Shown here piece after piece: positions 19,039-26,164 of a stretch of 64,000 nucleotides of DNA. The stretch spans positions 248,001-312,000 of the forward strand of contig OX638352.1 of assembly GCA_951813545.1 (NCBI GenBank). The letters run 5' to 3'. Source of the DNA: an uncultured Poribacteria bacterium (GTDB lineage: Bacteria; Poribacteria; WGA-4E; WGA-3G). The position numbers and the translations under genes are program-made. The notes under the pieces were generated by a model. The model was not told where the DNA came from, searched no databases, and saw nothing but the letters and a program-made list of their open reading frames with translations. Each line of letters starts with the position of its first letter. Positions within the stretch are counted from its first letter, which is position 1.

Positions 19039-19488
19039 ATGCGTATGAACATCCTCGTCCTACACGGACCGAATCTACATCTCTTGGGAAAACGTCAACC
19101 GGAGATTTATGGACATGAAACCTTAGCAGACATCAACACGATGCTCGACCAGCACGCCGCAGCATCGTCTCACCCAGTCGTCCTCAAAATGTTTCAATCT
19201 AACCACGAAGGCGAACTCGTCTCCATCATCGGCGATCATATCGACTGGGCAGACGGTATCTTGATTAACCCTGCAGCCTATACACATACGAGCGTCGCTA
19301 TCCGAGACGCACTCTCTACTGTCGCACTGCCAGTTATTGAGATTCATCTTTCTAATATCTACGCACGCGAGGAATTTCGGCATCATTCCTATATCTCGGC
19401 GATCGCTGTTGGTGTGATCGGTGGTTTCGGACCCCATAGTTACAAACTTGCCCTTGAAGCTATGACCCACATTCTGCAACTAAAATAG
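19039..19488 (+). CDS. aroQ: Type II 3-dehydroquinate dehydratase
   Basis: A 149-residue protein of the usual dodecameric type II DHQase length. It has [18 protein letters not shown] with the catalytic Arg/Tyr loop, [28 protein letters not shown] (substrate Asn and the THTS loop) and [18 protein letters not shown] with the catalytic His. It converts 3-dehydroquinate to 3-dehydroshikimate in the shikimate pathway. AAGGAACC precedes ATG 19039; ATG 19045 is an alternative. Its TAG stop is the first three bases of a MITE terminal repeat, so the last codons may have been set by that insertion. No other aro genes are adjacent. Confidence 0.95.
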   Translation: MRMNILVLHGPNLHLLGKRQPEIYGHETLADINTMLDQHAAASSHPVVLKMFQSNHEGELVSIIGDHIDWADGILINPAAYTHTSVAIRDALSTVALPVIEIHLSNIYAREEFRHHSYISAIAVGVIGGFGPHSYKLALEAMTHILQLK

Positions 19489-19610
19489 GACTTACGCATG
19501 CTGCTCTTTTGTAGCACAAACTTCCCAGTTTGGGTTTCCACCAGAACGCTGTGTTTTCCGAAAATTCTCATCTAACAGAACGGGCTGCAGTCAAAATTGC
19601 GTAAGTCCTA
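19486..19610. mobile_element. 125-bp MITE with 13-bp TIRs and 5-bp target duplication
   Basis: TAGGACTTACGCA (19486-19498) and TGCGTAAGTCCTA (19598-19610) are perfect terminal inverted repeats. The flanking bases TAAAA (19481-19485 and 19611-19615) are an identical direct repeat, as expected for a 5-bp target-site duplication. The 99-bp interior has no reading frame and carries a small AAACT/AGTTT stem. The left terminus supplies the aroQ stop codon. A matching single end lies at 35906-35917. Confidence 0.8.
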
Positions 19611-19694
19611 TAAAAATGGAACCGTCCGTATAAACACTTTATCCTGAAAATCCTTTAATCTTGTCCATCCTGATTCGGACAATGAATATTTGTC

Positions 19695-19723
19695 TTGAGA
19701 TAAAAAACGGATTCATCTATAAT
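19695..19723 (+). promoter_or_regulatory. Putative sigma70 promoter upstream of the dockerin/SUMF1 gene
   Basis: TTGAGA (19695-19700), 17-bp spacer, TATAAT (19718-19723). A strong AGGAGG follows at 19730-19735. The main gene starts 165 bp further on, which leaves a long untranslated leader. Confidence 0.55.
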
Positions 19724-19739
19724 CTGCACAGGAGGGTGA

Positions 19740-19787
19740 ATGGATGACATTGCTACAAACCTATTGAAGAAATACCCAAGCAAATAA
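19740..19787 (+). CDS. Candidate 15-residue leader peptide
   Basis: ATG 19740 is preceded by AGGAGGG and lies just after a good promoter. The frame encodes MDDIATNLLKKYPSK and stops at TAA 19785-19787. It could be a translated leader, or the leftover start of a lost gene whose body was replaced by the repeat-like sequence that follows. No family can be assigned to so short a peptide. Confidence 0.3.
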   Translation: MDDIATNLLKKYPSK

Positions 19788-19887
19788 ACCCTAACGGGAC
19801 TAAAAACGTGTCATGTTTGTAGAGCCGTTAGCCCTGTCAGGACGAAATGTTTGTCGTATGATTTTTGATATAAAAGGAGTATCAACT

Positions 19888-20928
19888 ATGAATCGCAAAC
19901 AAATTTTGTTGATTTTTGCGGTTATCTTGTGTGTATTGTATCCGCAAGGGATTTCTGTAGGCGGCAGTGTAGATGTCAACGGCGATGGTGTGGTAAATAC
20001 CGCAGATTTAGAGTTCGTTGATAAGCACATAGGCACGACGGGTGAGCATGCCGCCGACGTAAATGACGATAATGTTGTGAATATAACGGACCTTGTGTTG
20101 GTCAAGAATGCGATTGGCACAACAGTAAGTGAAGCTGTTTCTGGGGGTGCTGCGATTGATGGTATGGTGCTGATTCCCGCGGGTGAATTTGTGATGGGAG
20201 GCAATGATAACCAGGCAGGGTCAGATGAAAAGCCTGTGCATACCGTCTACCTTGACGCGTTCTACATAGACACACACGAGGTGACAAATGCCGAATATAA
20301 GAAGTTCCTTGATGCCAACCCACAGTGGTGGAAAGGTGGAAATCCACCTATAGATAATGCTTATAGTGGATCGTATTTATCAGATTGGAATGGTAACAAT
20401 TATCCTGCGGGGAAAGGCGACCATCCGGTGGTTTATGTGAGTTGGTACGCCGCGATGGCTTACGCGGAATGGGCTGGGAAACGTTTGCCGACAGAGGCGG
20501 AGTGGGAGAAGGCAGCGCGTGGCGGTTTATTAGGGAAGGTGTATCCGTGGGGGGATACGATTGATGATACCAAGGCGAACTATAACAGGAATGTTGGTTC
20601 TACGACACCTATTGGGAAATATCCTCCGAACGGGTATGGTCTATATGATATGTCGGGCAATGTGTGGGAGTGGTGTCTTGATGCGTATGATTCAGGTTTC
20701 TATGCGCGTTCACCGCGTAAAAATCCGATTGCCGGTGCCGATAATATAACAGAGGTGCTAAATGACTTCACAAATAATAACTTAACAAATGTTTCTCGCG
20801 TGTTGCGTGGCGGGTCCTGGACCTATGATACACGGAACGTTCGGGTCGCCTCCCGCTTCGGGAATACTCCGTCGTATGCGGGCGACGGCCTCGGCGGTTT
20901 TCGTTGCGCGAGGGCTGTAACCCCTTAA
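19888..20928 (+). CDS. Secreted dockerin + SUMF1/FGE-sulfatase domain protein (candidate DGR target)
   Basis: A 346-residue protein: signal peptide (about 1-28), a two-repeat type I dockerin (DVNGDGVVNTADL... and DVNDDNVVNITDL..., about residues 31-76, with Ca-binding Asp/Asn), then a complete SUMF1/formylglycine-generating-enzyme-like domain (about 88-346) with GMVLIPAGEFVMGG, THEVTNAEYKKFL, GKRLPTEAEWEKAARGG and VWEWCLDAYD. The C-terminal RVLRGGSW...GGFRCAR segment is the C-type-lectin-fold edge that varies in DGR targets. AAGGAG precedes ATG 19888. I see no convincing catalytic Cys pair of true FGEs, so a binding role is more likely. Neighbours: a perfect hairpin and an Avd-like gene downstream, then a cohesin protein that could bind the dockerin. 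Confidence 0.85.
   Translation: MNRKQILLIFAVILCVLYPQGISVGGSVDVNGDGVVNTADLEFVDKHIGTTGEHAADVNDDNVVNITDLVLVKNAIGTTVSEAVSGGAAIDGMVLIPAGEFVMGGNDNQAGSDEKPVHTVYLDAFYIDTHEVTNAEYKKFLDANPQWWKGGNPPIDNAYSGSYLSDWNGNNYPAGKGDHPVVYVSWYAAMAYAEWAGKRLPTEAEWEKAARGGLLGKVYPWGDTIDDTKANYNRNVGSTTPIGKYPPNGYGLYDMSGNVWEWCLDAYDSGFYARSPRKNPIAGADNITEVLNDFTNNNLTNVSRVLRGGSWTYDTRNVRVASRFGNTPSYAGDGLGGFRCARAVTP
20814..20928 (+). other. Candidate DGR variable region (3' end of the SUMF1-domain gene)
   Basis: In DGR targets of the FGE type, the variable repeat covers the last 100 bp or so, after the GGSW motif. Here, after TGG at 20818-20820, many codons have the NNY form expected when AAY template codons are randomised (ACC, TAT, GAT, AAC, GTT, GTC, GCC, TCC, TTC, AAT, ACT, TAT). 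The template repeat needed to prove this was not found in the window. Ordinary SUMF1 proteins vary here too, so this is a candidate only. Confidence 0.4.
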
Positions 20929-20952
20929 ATCTTAACTACTTAACATATTTTA

Positions 20953-20977
20953 CCCTCACCTGCGTAGCAGGTGAGGG
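20953..20977 (+). other. Perfect 11-bp hairpin downstream of the SUMF1-domain gene
   Basis: CCCTCACCTGC (20953-20963), loop GTA, GCAGGTGAGGG (20967-20977), starting 25 bp after the stop codon. The stem is GC-rich and is not followed by a T-run (the next bases are CGGCCCC), so it is a poor intrinsic terminator. Its position matches the hairpin/cruciform that lies just downstream of the variable region in DGR targets such as that of Bordetella phage BPP-1 and aids retrohoming. Confidence 0.55.
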
Positions 20978-21044
20978 CGGCCCCAAAATTAGGTATAACT
21001 TAACTGGTAATTACTAATTTAGAACTTACCCCTTAGAGCAGTTT

Positions 21045-21396
21045 ATGGCAGCATCAACCGTTCAAGCCGTTCCAAAACTCTACGATGTGATTCTGTGGCT
21101 CTTGGGGCGCGTGGAGAAGTTCCCACGTTCTCAAAAGTTTACGCTCGGTGACCGAACTGTAAACCACGTATTGGACACGCTGGAACTGCTCATTGAAGCC
21201 ACTTATACCCGGGCGGGACCGATTGGCTTTGCTCCGAAAGGCAAATGGGCAATTGGAAAAACTTCGGTATCTGATTCGGCTCTGTCACGATTTCAAGGTG
21301 CTCTCCCCAAAACAGTACGCCTATATCTCCAATGAGATTAACGAGATCGGTAAACTGGTCGGTGGGTGGATACGGAGCCAATCAGCGGCATCATGA
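21045..21396 (+). pseudogene. avd: Avd-like four-helix-bundle protein, one-base frameshift
   Basis: Starting at ATG 21045, the product reads KLYDVILWLLGRVEKFPRSQ, FTLGDRTVNHVLDTLELLIEATYTR, then the frame is lost at the CCCGGGCGGG run (about 21209-21218). Dropping one G restores DRLALLRKANGQLEKLRYLIRL, KVLSPKQYAYISNEINEIGKLVGGWIRS to TGA 21394-21396. The joined product is about 117 residues, the length of Avd/bAvd proteins, which form pentameric barrels that bind the DGR reverse transcriptase and template RNA. The S23/IVP four-helix proteins found inside 23S rRNA genes are related, but no rRNA is here. The location right after a SUMF1-domain gene favours Avd. A homopolymer sequencing error is possible. 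Confidence 0.7.
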
Positions 21397-21467
21397 AAAC
21401 GCACAACCGTCGCAGCTTCGCCGAAAAAATTCGGGATCCACAAGTACGTAAAGAAAAGGAGTATTAA
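21393..21467 (+). CDS. 24-residue reading frame overlapping the avd stop
   Basis: ATG 21393 overlaps the avd TGA as ATGA, the arrangement of translationally coupled genes. The frame begins MKTHNRRSFAEKI and ends at TAA 21465-21467, five bases before the next gene's ATG; the AAGGAG ribosome-binding site of that gene lies inside it. DGR reverse transcriptases often begin with a similar basic M-K-x-x-N segment, so this may be a remnant of a deleted RT gene. It is too short for a firm assignment. Confidence 0.3.
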   Translation: MKTHNRRSFAEKIRDPQVRKEKEY

Positions 21468-21470
21468 TAG

Positions 21471-24050
21471 ATGAAAAACAAACTGCTATTTTTAGCACTG
21501 AGTCTATTATTAGTTTCACAACTTTTTTCGCAGGATGCTTTGTCACAAACGCCTGTAGTGCGTGTTACACCTACGTCTATACTGTCGCCCGCGGTGGGTC
21601 AGACGTTCAAAGTTGAAGTGGCGATTGAAAATGGGCAGAACATTGCGGGATATCAGGTGATGCTGGAGTATGATCTGGCTGCGCTGCAGCTCGTTAGCTA
21701 CACCAGAGAGGGGAACTATTTGCCTGCGGGAGCGTTTTACGGGAGAGCACAGACTAAACCAATAAAGTGGTCGCCTCCGGGATCTATCATTCAGTTTACG
21801 AAGAAACGCTTGCAATTTGCAGCGACTTCCTCCCCGAATGAAAGTCAGAAAACTGGTGGGACTCTCGTCACCTTCACTTTTAAGTTACTTTCGGATAATG
21901 CCGAATTGATTTTTGTTCCTGGGACAAGTTCAGATAAGACCGGCACCCTTCTCGCTAACCAGAATGGTACCTTGACGTTTCCACGTCTTGTAAATTGGAC
22001 AGGGTTTGGGACGACTCTCTCTGATTCAGTTGACAGCACCACACCGTTGCATGACTATACAGATGTCGCCTTATCGCATGGTGGAGAAGTGCGGTGCGTT
22101 GCCTATAGTCCATGGGGAGTCGTCCTCGCAAGCGGCGGCACGGATGATACGATGCGGCTGTGGCGTGGAAGCACGGGTGAACACCTCAATACCTACGAAC
22201 ATGGTGGAGATGTCAACAGCGTCGCCTTTACACCGAATGATACCTATATTGCCAGCGGCAGCGATGATGGGAAGCTGCGCCTCTATAAATGGAGTGCCGC
22301 GGCGGATACGTGGGTGTCCTCCCAAACCTTCAATGTTCCCGGCGGGGCCCTAACTAACAACGTCAAGAGTGTCGCCTTTAGTCATGATAACACGATGTTG
22401 GCGTGTGGCACGAGTGGAAACAGTGTGCTGCTATGGGATTATGATTCCGCCGAAGCGAAGTGGGTTTACCGCGAAACACTAAAGGGACATACCGGCAGTG
22501 TAAACAGCGTTACATTTAGTCCAAGTAACATTGTGCTGGCGAGTGCGAGCGATGATAATACCGTTCGGTTGTGGCGTGCGCACACGGGTGAACATCTCAA
22601 CACACTTGAGGAGCATACTGCAGATGTCAACAGTGTCGCCTTCAGTCGGAATGATGCCTTCCTTGCGAGTGGTAGTGACGATGACACTGTGATTCTGTGG
22701 CAATGGAGTGCGAGTGCGGATACGTGGGTATTTCACAAGTCGCTTGATGAACCTGATGATGATGTGCGGAGCGTTGTTTTTAATCCGAGTGGTACAGTGC
22801 TGCTGGGTGGGATCGCAGACAGCACTATCGCGGTATGGGATGGCAAGACTGGGGACTATCAAGCCTTCCTGAAAGAGCATACCGGTGCTGTTAATAGCGT
22901 CGCCTATAACTTTCAGGGCAATGCCCTGGCGAGCGGTAGTGATGATGGCACGGTTCGCCAATTACCTTACACAGAATCAACGGACATTGTGGACAGCGGC
23001 ATGAGTTTAACGTTACCACCGAATCTCATCTCGGAGGTCGCGTTTGGGCCAAACTCTACCTACTTTATCTTACAAGCTCAGTTTCCGACACTCACGGGTT
23101 TTCAGGATGAACCTTCCTATGGAAAGTGCACGATAACACTTGACCTTGAAGGTGTTCCAGAGGATCCAGTGGGCATTACTGACCGCGGAAACCCGCGCCT
23201 TGATGCCCCCGGTTATTTTATGTATCCGCTGAAGTCACCACGTCGGCAGATCGCAGATGCAACAAACGAACTGGCCGTTGAGTCAGGCGTTGATATAGTC
23301 TCAGCGGGAGCAGATCAAAGCATTCCTGGTGCCGGGGTAATAATAAGTTTATCATGGAATCTCGGCAGGTACATTGGAGAATTTTCTCATATTTTTCAAT
23401 CTACCGCAGACCCTGTTTTTGTTCTTGATCCTTCTAATTTCGGAGAGGGAACTGGCCGCCCTACCGGCGCGATGGCTTTTCTATTTCTGGTACAAAAGCA
23501 GCTGAAAAATATAGAGATTAAAATAGAACAAGCGTATGTTCTCAAAAGCGAGAGACGGCAGTTCTGGTTTGATCCTATTCGTACGGTGACGTATAAAAGG
23601 ACCTTCCCCCTCACAAATGGCACCTTGGCGGCACCGAGTGCACAGCCTGTGTCGCTTGCGGACTATCCGCCTTTCCAAGAGCTGCCTCTGGAAGTTCAGG
23701 AATTCCTCCGCCGCCACTTTGCGGAACTCATGAACATCGGAGACTGGCAGATTCCGGAGGAAACCTCTCTGCTACCGAATTATCCGAACCCGTTCAACCC
23801 GGAGACGTGGATACCGTATCAGTTGGCAGAGCCTGCGGAGGTCACGCTGACGCTCTATGACATCAGCGGTCGCGTGGTGCGGAATCTGGACTTGGGGCAT
23901 CAGCACGCGGGAGTTTATCACAGTCGGAGCCGTGCTGCGTATTGGGATGGGAGGAATGCTCAGGGTGAACCTGTCGCCAGTGGTGTCTATTTCTATACGC
24001 TCAAGGCTGGGGATTTCGCGGCAACGCGGAAGATGCTGATTCGGAAATAG
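21471..24050 (+). CDS. Secreted cohesin + WD40 propeller + type IX-like sorting domain protein
   Basis: An 859-residue protein with a signal peptide (about 1-25), a cohesin-like beta-sandwich (about 28-170: VRVTPTS, TFKVEVAIENGQNIAGYQVMLEYD), and then seven WD40 repeats (about 200-505) marked by SVAFSP, LASGSDD and VRLW, enough for one closed seven-bladed propeller. A region of about 250 residues without a recognised motif follows. The C-terminal 90 residues (LLPNYPNPFNPETWIPYQL ... GVYFYTLKAGDF, ending KMLIRK) are the FlgD-Ig/T9SS type A-like sorting module. AAGGAG precedes ATG 21471. The upstream gene encodes a dockerin protein, the natural ligand class of cohesins, suggesting that the two products assemble on the cell surface (inference). 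Confidence 0.85.
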   Translation: MKNKLLFLALSLLLVSQLFSQDALSQTPVVRVTPTSILSPAVGQTFKVEVAIENGQNIAGYQVMLEYDLAALQLVSYTREGNYLPAGAFYGRAQTKPIKWSPPGSIIQFTKKRLQFAATSSPNESQKTGGTLVTFTFKLLSDNAELIFVPGTSSDKTGTLLANQNGTLTFPRLVNWTGFGTTLSDSVDSTTPLHDYTDVALSHGGEVRCVAYSPWGVVLASGGTDDTMRLWRGSTGEHLNTYEHGGDVNSVAFTPNDTYIASGSDDGKLRLYKWSAAADTWVSSQTFNVPGGALTNNVKSVAFSHDNTMLACGTSGNSVLLWDYDSAEAKWVYRETLKGHTGSVNSVTFSPSNIVLASASDDNTVRLWRAHTGEHLNTLEEHTADVNSVAFSRNDAFLASGSDDDTVILWQWSASADTWVFHKSLDEPDDDVRSVVFNPSGTVLLGGIADSTIAVWDGKTGDYQAFLKEHTGAVNSVAYNFQGNALASGSDDGTVRQLPYTESTDIVDSGMSLTLPPNLISEVAFGPNSTYFILQAQFPTLTGFQDEPSYGKCTITLDLEGVPEDPVGITDRGNPRLDAPGYFMYPLKSPRRQIADATNELAVESGVDIVSAGADQSIPGAGVIISLSWNLGRYIGEFSHIFQSTADPVFVLDPSNFGEGTGRPTGAMAFLFLVQKQLKNIEIKIEQAYVLKSERRQFWFDPIRTVTYKRTFPLTNGTLAAPSAQPVSLADYPPFQELPLEVQEFLRRHFAELMNIGDWQIPEETSLLPNYPNPFNPETWIPYQLAEPAEVTLTLYDISGRVVRNLDLGHQHAGVYHSRSRAAYWDGRNAQGEPVASGVYFYTLKAGDFAATRKMLIRK

Positions 24051-24279
24051 TATCAAATGACCTTATGATAGCTGGAAGGTTGATGTTTATTGACTTCCCA
24101 GCGATCATTTCTGAGAGGTTGCGTTGGATTCGCTGGCATCTTCTTCGAAAAACGATGTGCTGAGCGATCAACGCGGCTAAAGTATAGCAAAACTGGGAAA
24201 CGACTGTCAAGCGTATTTTTACAGAAACTGCCCCGGTTTTGCCAAGTCAAGTGGGTTAGGAACAGGAGGTTAGAGTATC
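24051..24279. other. Intergenic stretch without a gene
   Basis: After the sorting-domain gene there is an imperfect stem of GCTGG/CCAGC type (about 24070-24103) that could end transcription but lacks a clear T-run. No reading frame here has support. Confidence 0.4.
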
Positions 24280-24651
24280 ATTAGACATTATAACAATTTG
24301 ATGTTGAAGTTCGGGATAGACCCAAGGTCTGAAGTTTAACCTAAAGTTGTGTAACCCACAACAAGTTTCCATAACTAAATCGGCAAACCCTTTTTTAGAG
24401 GTGCGCAACTTATCTTTGACGATCCGGTATCTTTTGATACCCCTAATAGCATGTTCAATGCGGATGCGGATGGATGAAATCTCACGATTCTTCGCTTTCT
24501 CTTGATCCGTCAGGTCTCGACTTTTCGGTTTCTTCATAGGTTAAATCATCTTCACACCCGCAACCGAAAAACCTTGAAAGCCTGAATCTTGATACAAACA
24601 ACTGCCCTCTGGAGTTGGTCTCCAAAATAGGATTTCTTCTGATTTTACCAT
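24256..24651 (-). pseudogene. IS5-like/DDE_Tnp_4 transposase, C-terminal fragment with nonsense codon
   Basis: On the minus strand from 24651 the frame reads an LYQDSGFQGF segment that probably holds a catalytic Asp, then meets TAA at 24541-24543 where related transposases have a Gln codon. It continues as KKPKSRDLTDQEKAKNREIS, IRIRIEHAIRGIKRYRIVKDKLR (with the catalytic Glu) and CCGLHNFRLNFRPW. Only about the last third of a DDE transposase of the IS5/HARBI1-like group remains. It cannot encode an active enzyme. The product lies inside the terminal repeats of the element at 24280-24692. Confidence 0.75.
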
Positions 24652-24692
24652 AGACCAACTAAACTTACAATTAAATCGTTATAATGTCTAAT
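24280..24692 (-). mobile_element. Internally deleted insertion sequence with intact TIRs
   Basis: The ends match as a 20-bp terminal inverted repeat with one mismatch: ATTAGACATTATAACAATTT at 24280-24299 and its complement at 24673-24692. The 413-bp element keeps only the C-terminal part of a DDE transposase gene. Because both ends survive, it could still be moved by a full-length relative elsewhere, in the manner of a MITE. I see no clear target-site duplication. Confidence 0.75.
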
Positions 24693-24793
24693 AAGGAATT
24701 ATAATACCATTTCTAAAAATTGATGTGTCACTCCTGACTTATTACGCCTTGTAGGGCAACACGCCACAAACTAAATGAAGATTAATTTTTTAA

Positions 24794-24888
24794 TTCGGTA
24801 ATATCGGAACGTGCGATGAATCGCACGACTACGAACCTGCCCGTTTGTAGTAGGGAGACCATTCATGGTTCTCCCGTCAATTACCGAA
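24794..24888 (+). repeat. Palindromic repeat with two TTCA/TGAA-loop hairpins
   Basis: TTCGGTAAT (24794-24802) and ATTACCGAA (24880-24888) bound the element. Inside are GTGCGA-TGAA-TCGCAC (24811-24826), next to GACTACGAAC, and a longer hairpin whose arms are GGGAGACCA and TGGTTCTCCC around TTCA (24853-24875), directly after TTTGTAGTAG. It is the same design as the repeats at 8043-8101 and 42957-42984. It ends about 100 bp before the aminotransferase gene. Confidence 0.7.
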
Positions 24889-24986
24889 ATATTTTATTAA
24901 ACTTCATAAAGTTTGTGCTACAAATGAGATATATAATCAGAAATGGTATAATATCATGCATAATTTGGAACACAAGGAATCTGTCT

Positions 24987-26132
24987 ATGGCAAAGAATCC
25001 GTTTATACCGTTCAGTCGTCCTTGGATTGATGACACCGAAATCGAAGCCGTCAGCCAAGTTCTCGCCTCCAAATGGATCAGCACAGGCAACAGAGTCCGC
25101 GAATTTGAACGCGCCTTTGCCGAATACCTCGGTGTTAAGCACGCTATTGCTGTTAGTTCTTGCACCGCTGCGTTGCATCTGAGCCTTGTTGTCGCCGAAA
25201 TCGGTAGCGCAGACGAAGTTATCACAACGCCTTACACTTTCACCGCCACTGCCGAAGCAATTCGATACGTTGGTGCAAAGCCAGTCTTCGTGGACATCCA
25301 TCCTGATACGCTGAACATCGACACAACCAAAATCGAACAAGCAATAACGCCACGCACCAAAGCGATACTTCCTGTCCACATCGCAGGTATCGCATGCGAT
25401 ATGGACGCGCTACAAGACATTTGTCGAAACCATAACCTCGCCCTTATCGACGACGCAGCCCATGCCATTCCTACCGAATACAAAGGACAATCCATCGGCA
25501 GTATCGGTGATCTGTCTGCCTTTAGTTTTTATGCGAATAAAAATCTAACAACGGGGGAAGGTGGTATGATTACCACTAATAACGACGCATTCGCCGAACC
25601 GCTTCGGACAATGCGACTCCATGGAATAGACAAAGACGCTTGGTCACGTCAATCACAGCGCGACATCTGGCGGTACGACATCACTACTGAAGGTTATAAG
25701 TACAATATGACTGACATTCAAGCGGCGATGGGGTTGTGCCAATTGTTAAAACTCAACAAACAGCATGAACGCCGCCGAAATTTCGCACAGGTTTATCAAA
25801 GGGAACTGGCGAAGTTTCCACAAATAAGCACGCCTGCGGCACCGAATAATCCTCGCGAACATTCGTGGCACCTCTACATTATCCAACTCCACACCGGCAA
25901 CCGCGATGAATTTGTGGCATCCTTAAGCGAGGCAAACGTTGAATGCAGTGTCCATTACATTCCCTTACACCTCTTCGAGTTTTATCAGGCGCAATACGGC
26001 TACCGTGTGGGCGATTTTCCGTGTGCTGAGGCAGCATTTGAACGCGTCGTGAGTCTACCTCTCCATCCGGGATTAACTGAGGGAGACATCCACACTGTGA
26101 TTAAAACAATAGGAGAGATTTTGGACGCATAA
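24987..26132 (+). CDS. DegT/DnrJ/EryC1/StrS family aminotransferase
   Basis: A 381-residue PLP-dependent sugar aminotransferase. It has PFSRPWIDDTEIEAV at the start, SCTAALHLSL (PLP phosphate loop), DDAAHAIP with the pyridine-N Asp, the Schiff-base Lys in SFYANKNLTTGEGG, and a C-terminal YIPLHLFEFYQ segment. The family makes amino sugars for polysaccharides or antibiotics from nucleotide-linked keto sugars. I start it at ATG 24987 (AAGGAATC upstream); an in-frame extension back to 24816 would run through the palindromic repeat. The YkgJ gene follows after 32 bp. Confidence 0.9.
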   Translation: MAKNPFIPFSRPWIDDTEIEAVSQVLASKWISTGNRVREFERAFAEYLGVKHAIAVSSCTAALHLSLVVAEIGSADEVITTPYTFTATAEAIRYVGAKPVFVDIHPDTLNIDTTKIEQAITPRTKAILPVHIAGIACDMDALQDICRNHNLALIDDAAHAIPTEYKGQSIGSIGDLSAFSFYANKNLTTGEGGMITTNNDAFAEPLRTMRLHGIDKDAWSRQSQRDIWRYDITTEGYKYNMTDIQAAMGLCQLLKLNKQHERRRNFAQVYQRELAKFPQISTPAAPNNPREHSWHLYIIQLHTGNRDEFVASLSEANVECSVHYIPLHLFEFYQAQYGYRVGDFPCAEAAFERVVSLPLHPGLTEGDIHTVIKTIGEILDA

Positions 26133-26164
26133 TCGAGCCTTGGAACCTTATATTTATCGTACAG

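Larger units (their letters stand above)
19611..19887 (+). other. Leader region of the dockerin/SUMF1 gene
   Basis: This 277-bp stretch holds a good promoter (19695-19723), a 15-codon candidate leader frame (19740-19787), and a short repeat-like segment in which ATGTTTGT occurs twice (19813-19820 and 19847-19854) around CCTG/CAGG. A run rich in ATCCT-like units at about 19640-19675 resembles degenerate simple repeats. No larger gene is visible. Confidence 0.5.

Noticed and set aside
19888..20928. True formylglycine-generating sulfatase-activating enzyme
   Set aside because: No sulfatase gene is adjacent and the catalytic Cys pair of FGE is not evident; a binding role fits the dockerin and signal peptide better.
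20953..20977. Hairpin as a normal intrinsic terminator
   Set aside because: There is no T-run after the stem; the following bases are GC-rich. A terminator role is not excluded but is not supported by the usual pattern.
21045..21396. S23/IVP protein from a 23S rRNA intervening sequence
   Set aside because: The fold is related, but no 23S rRNA sequence flanks it, and it lies directly behind a SUMF1-domain gene, the usual Avd place. It remains a minor alternative.
24816..24986. N-terminal extension of the aminotransferase
   Set aside because: The extension would translate the palindromic repeat and has no ribosome-binding site; ATG 24987 has AAGGA and begins the conserved domain.
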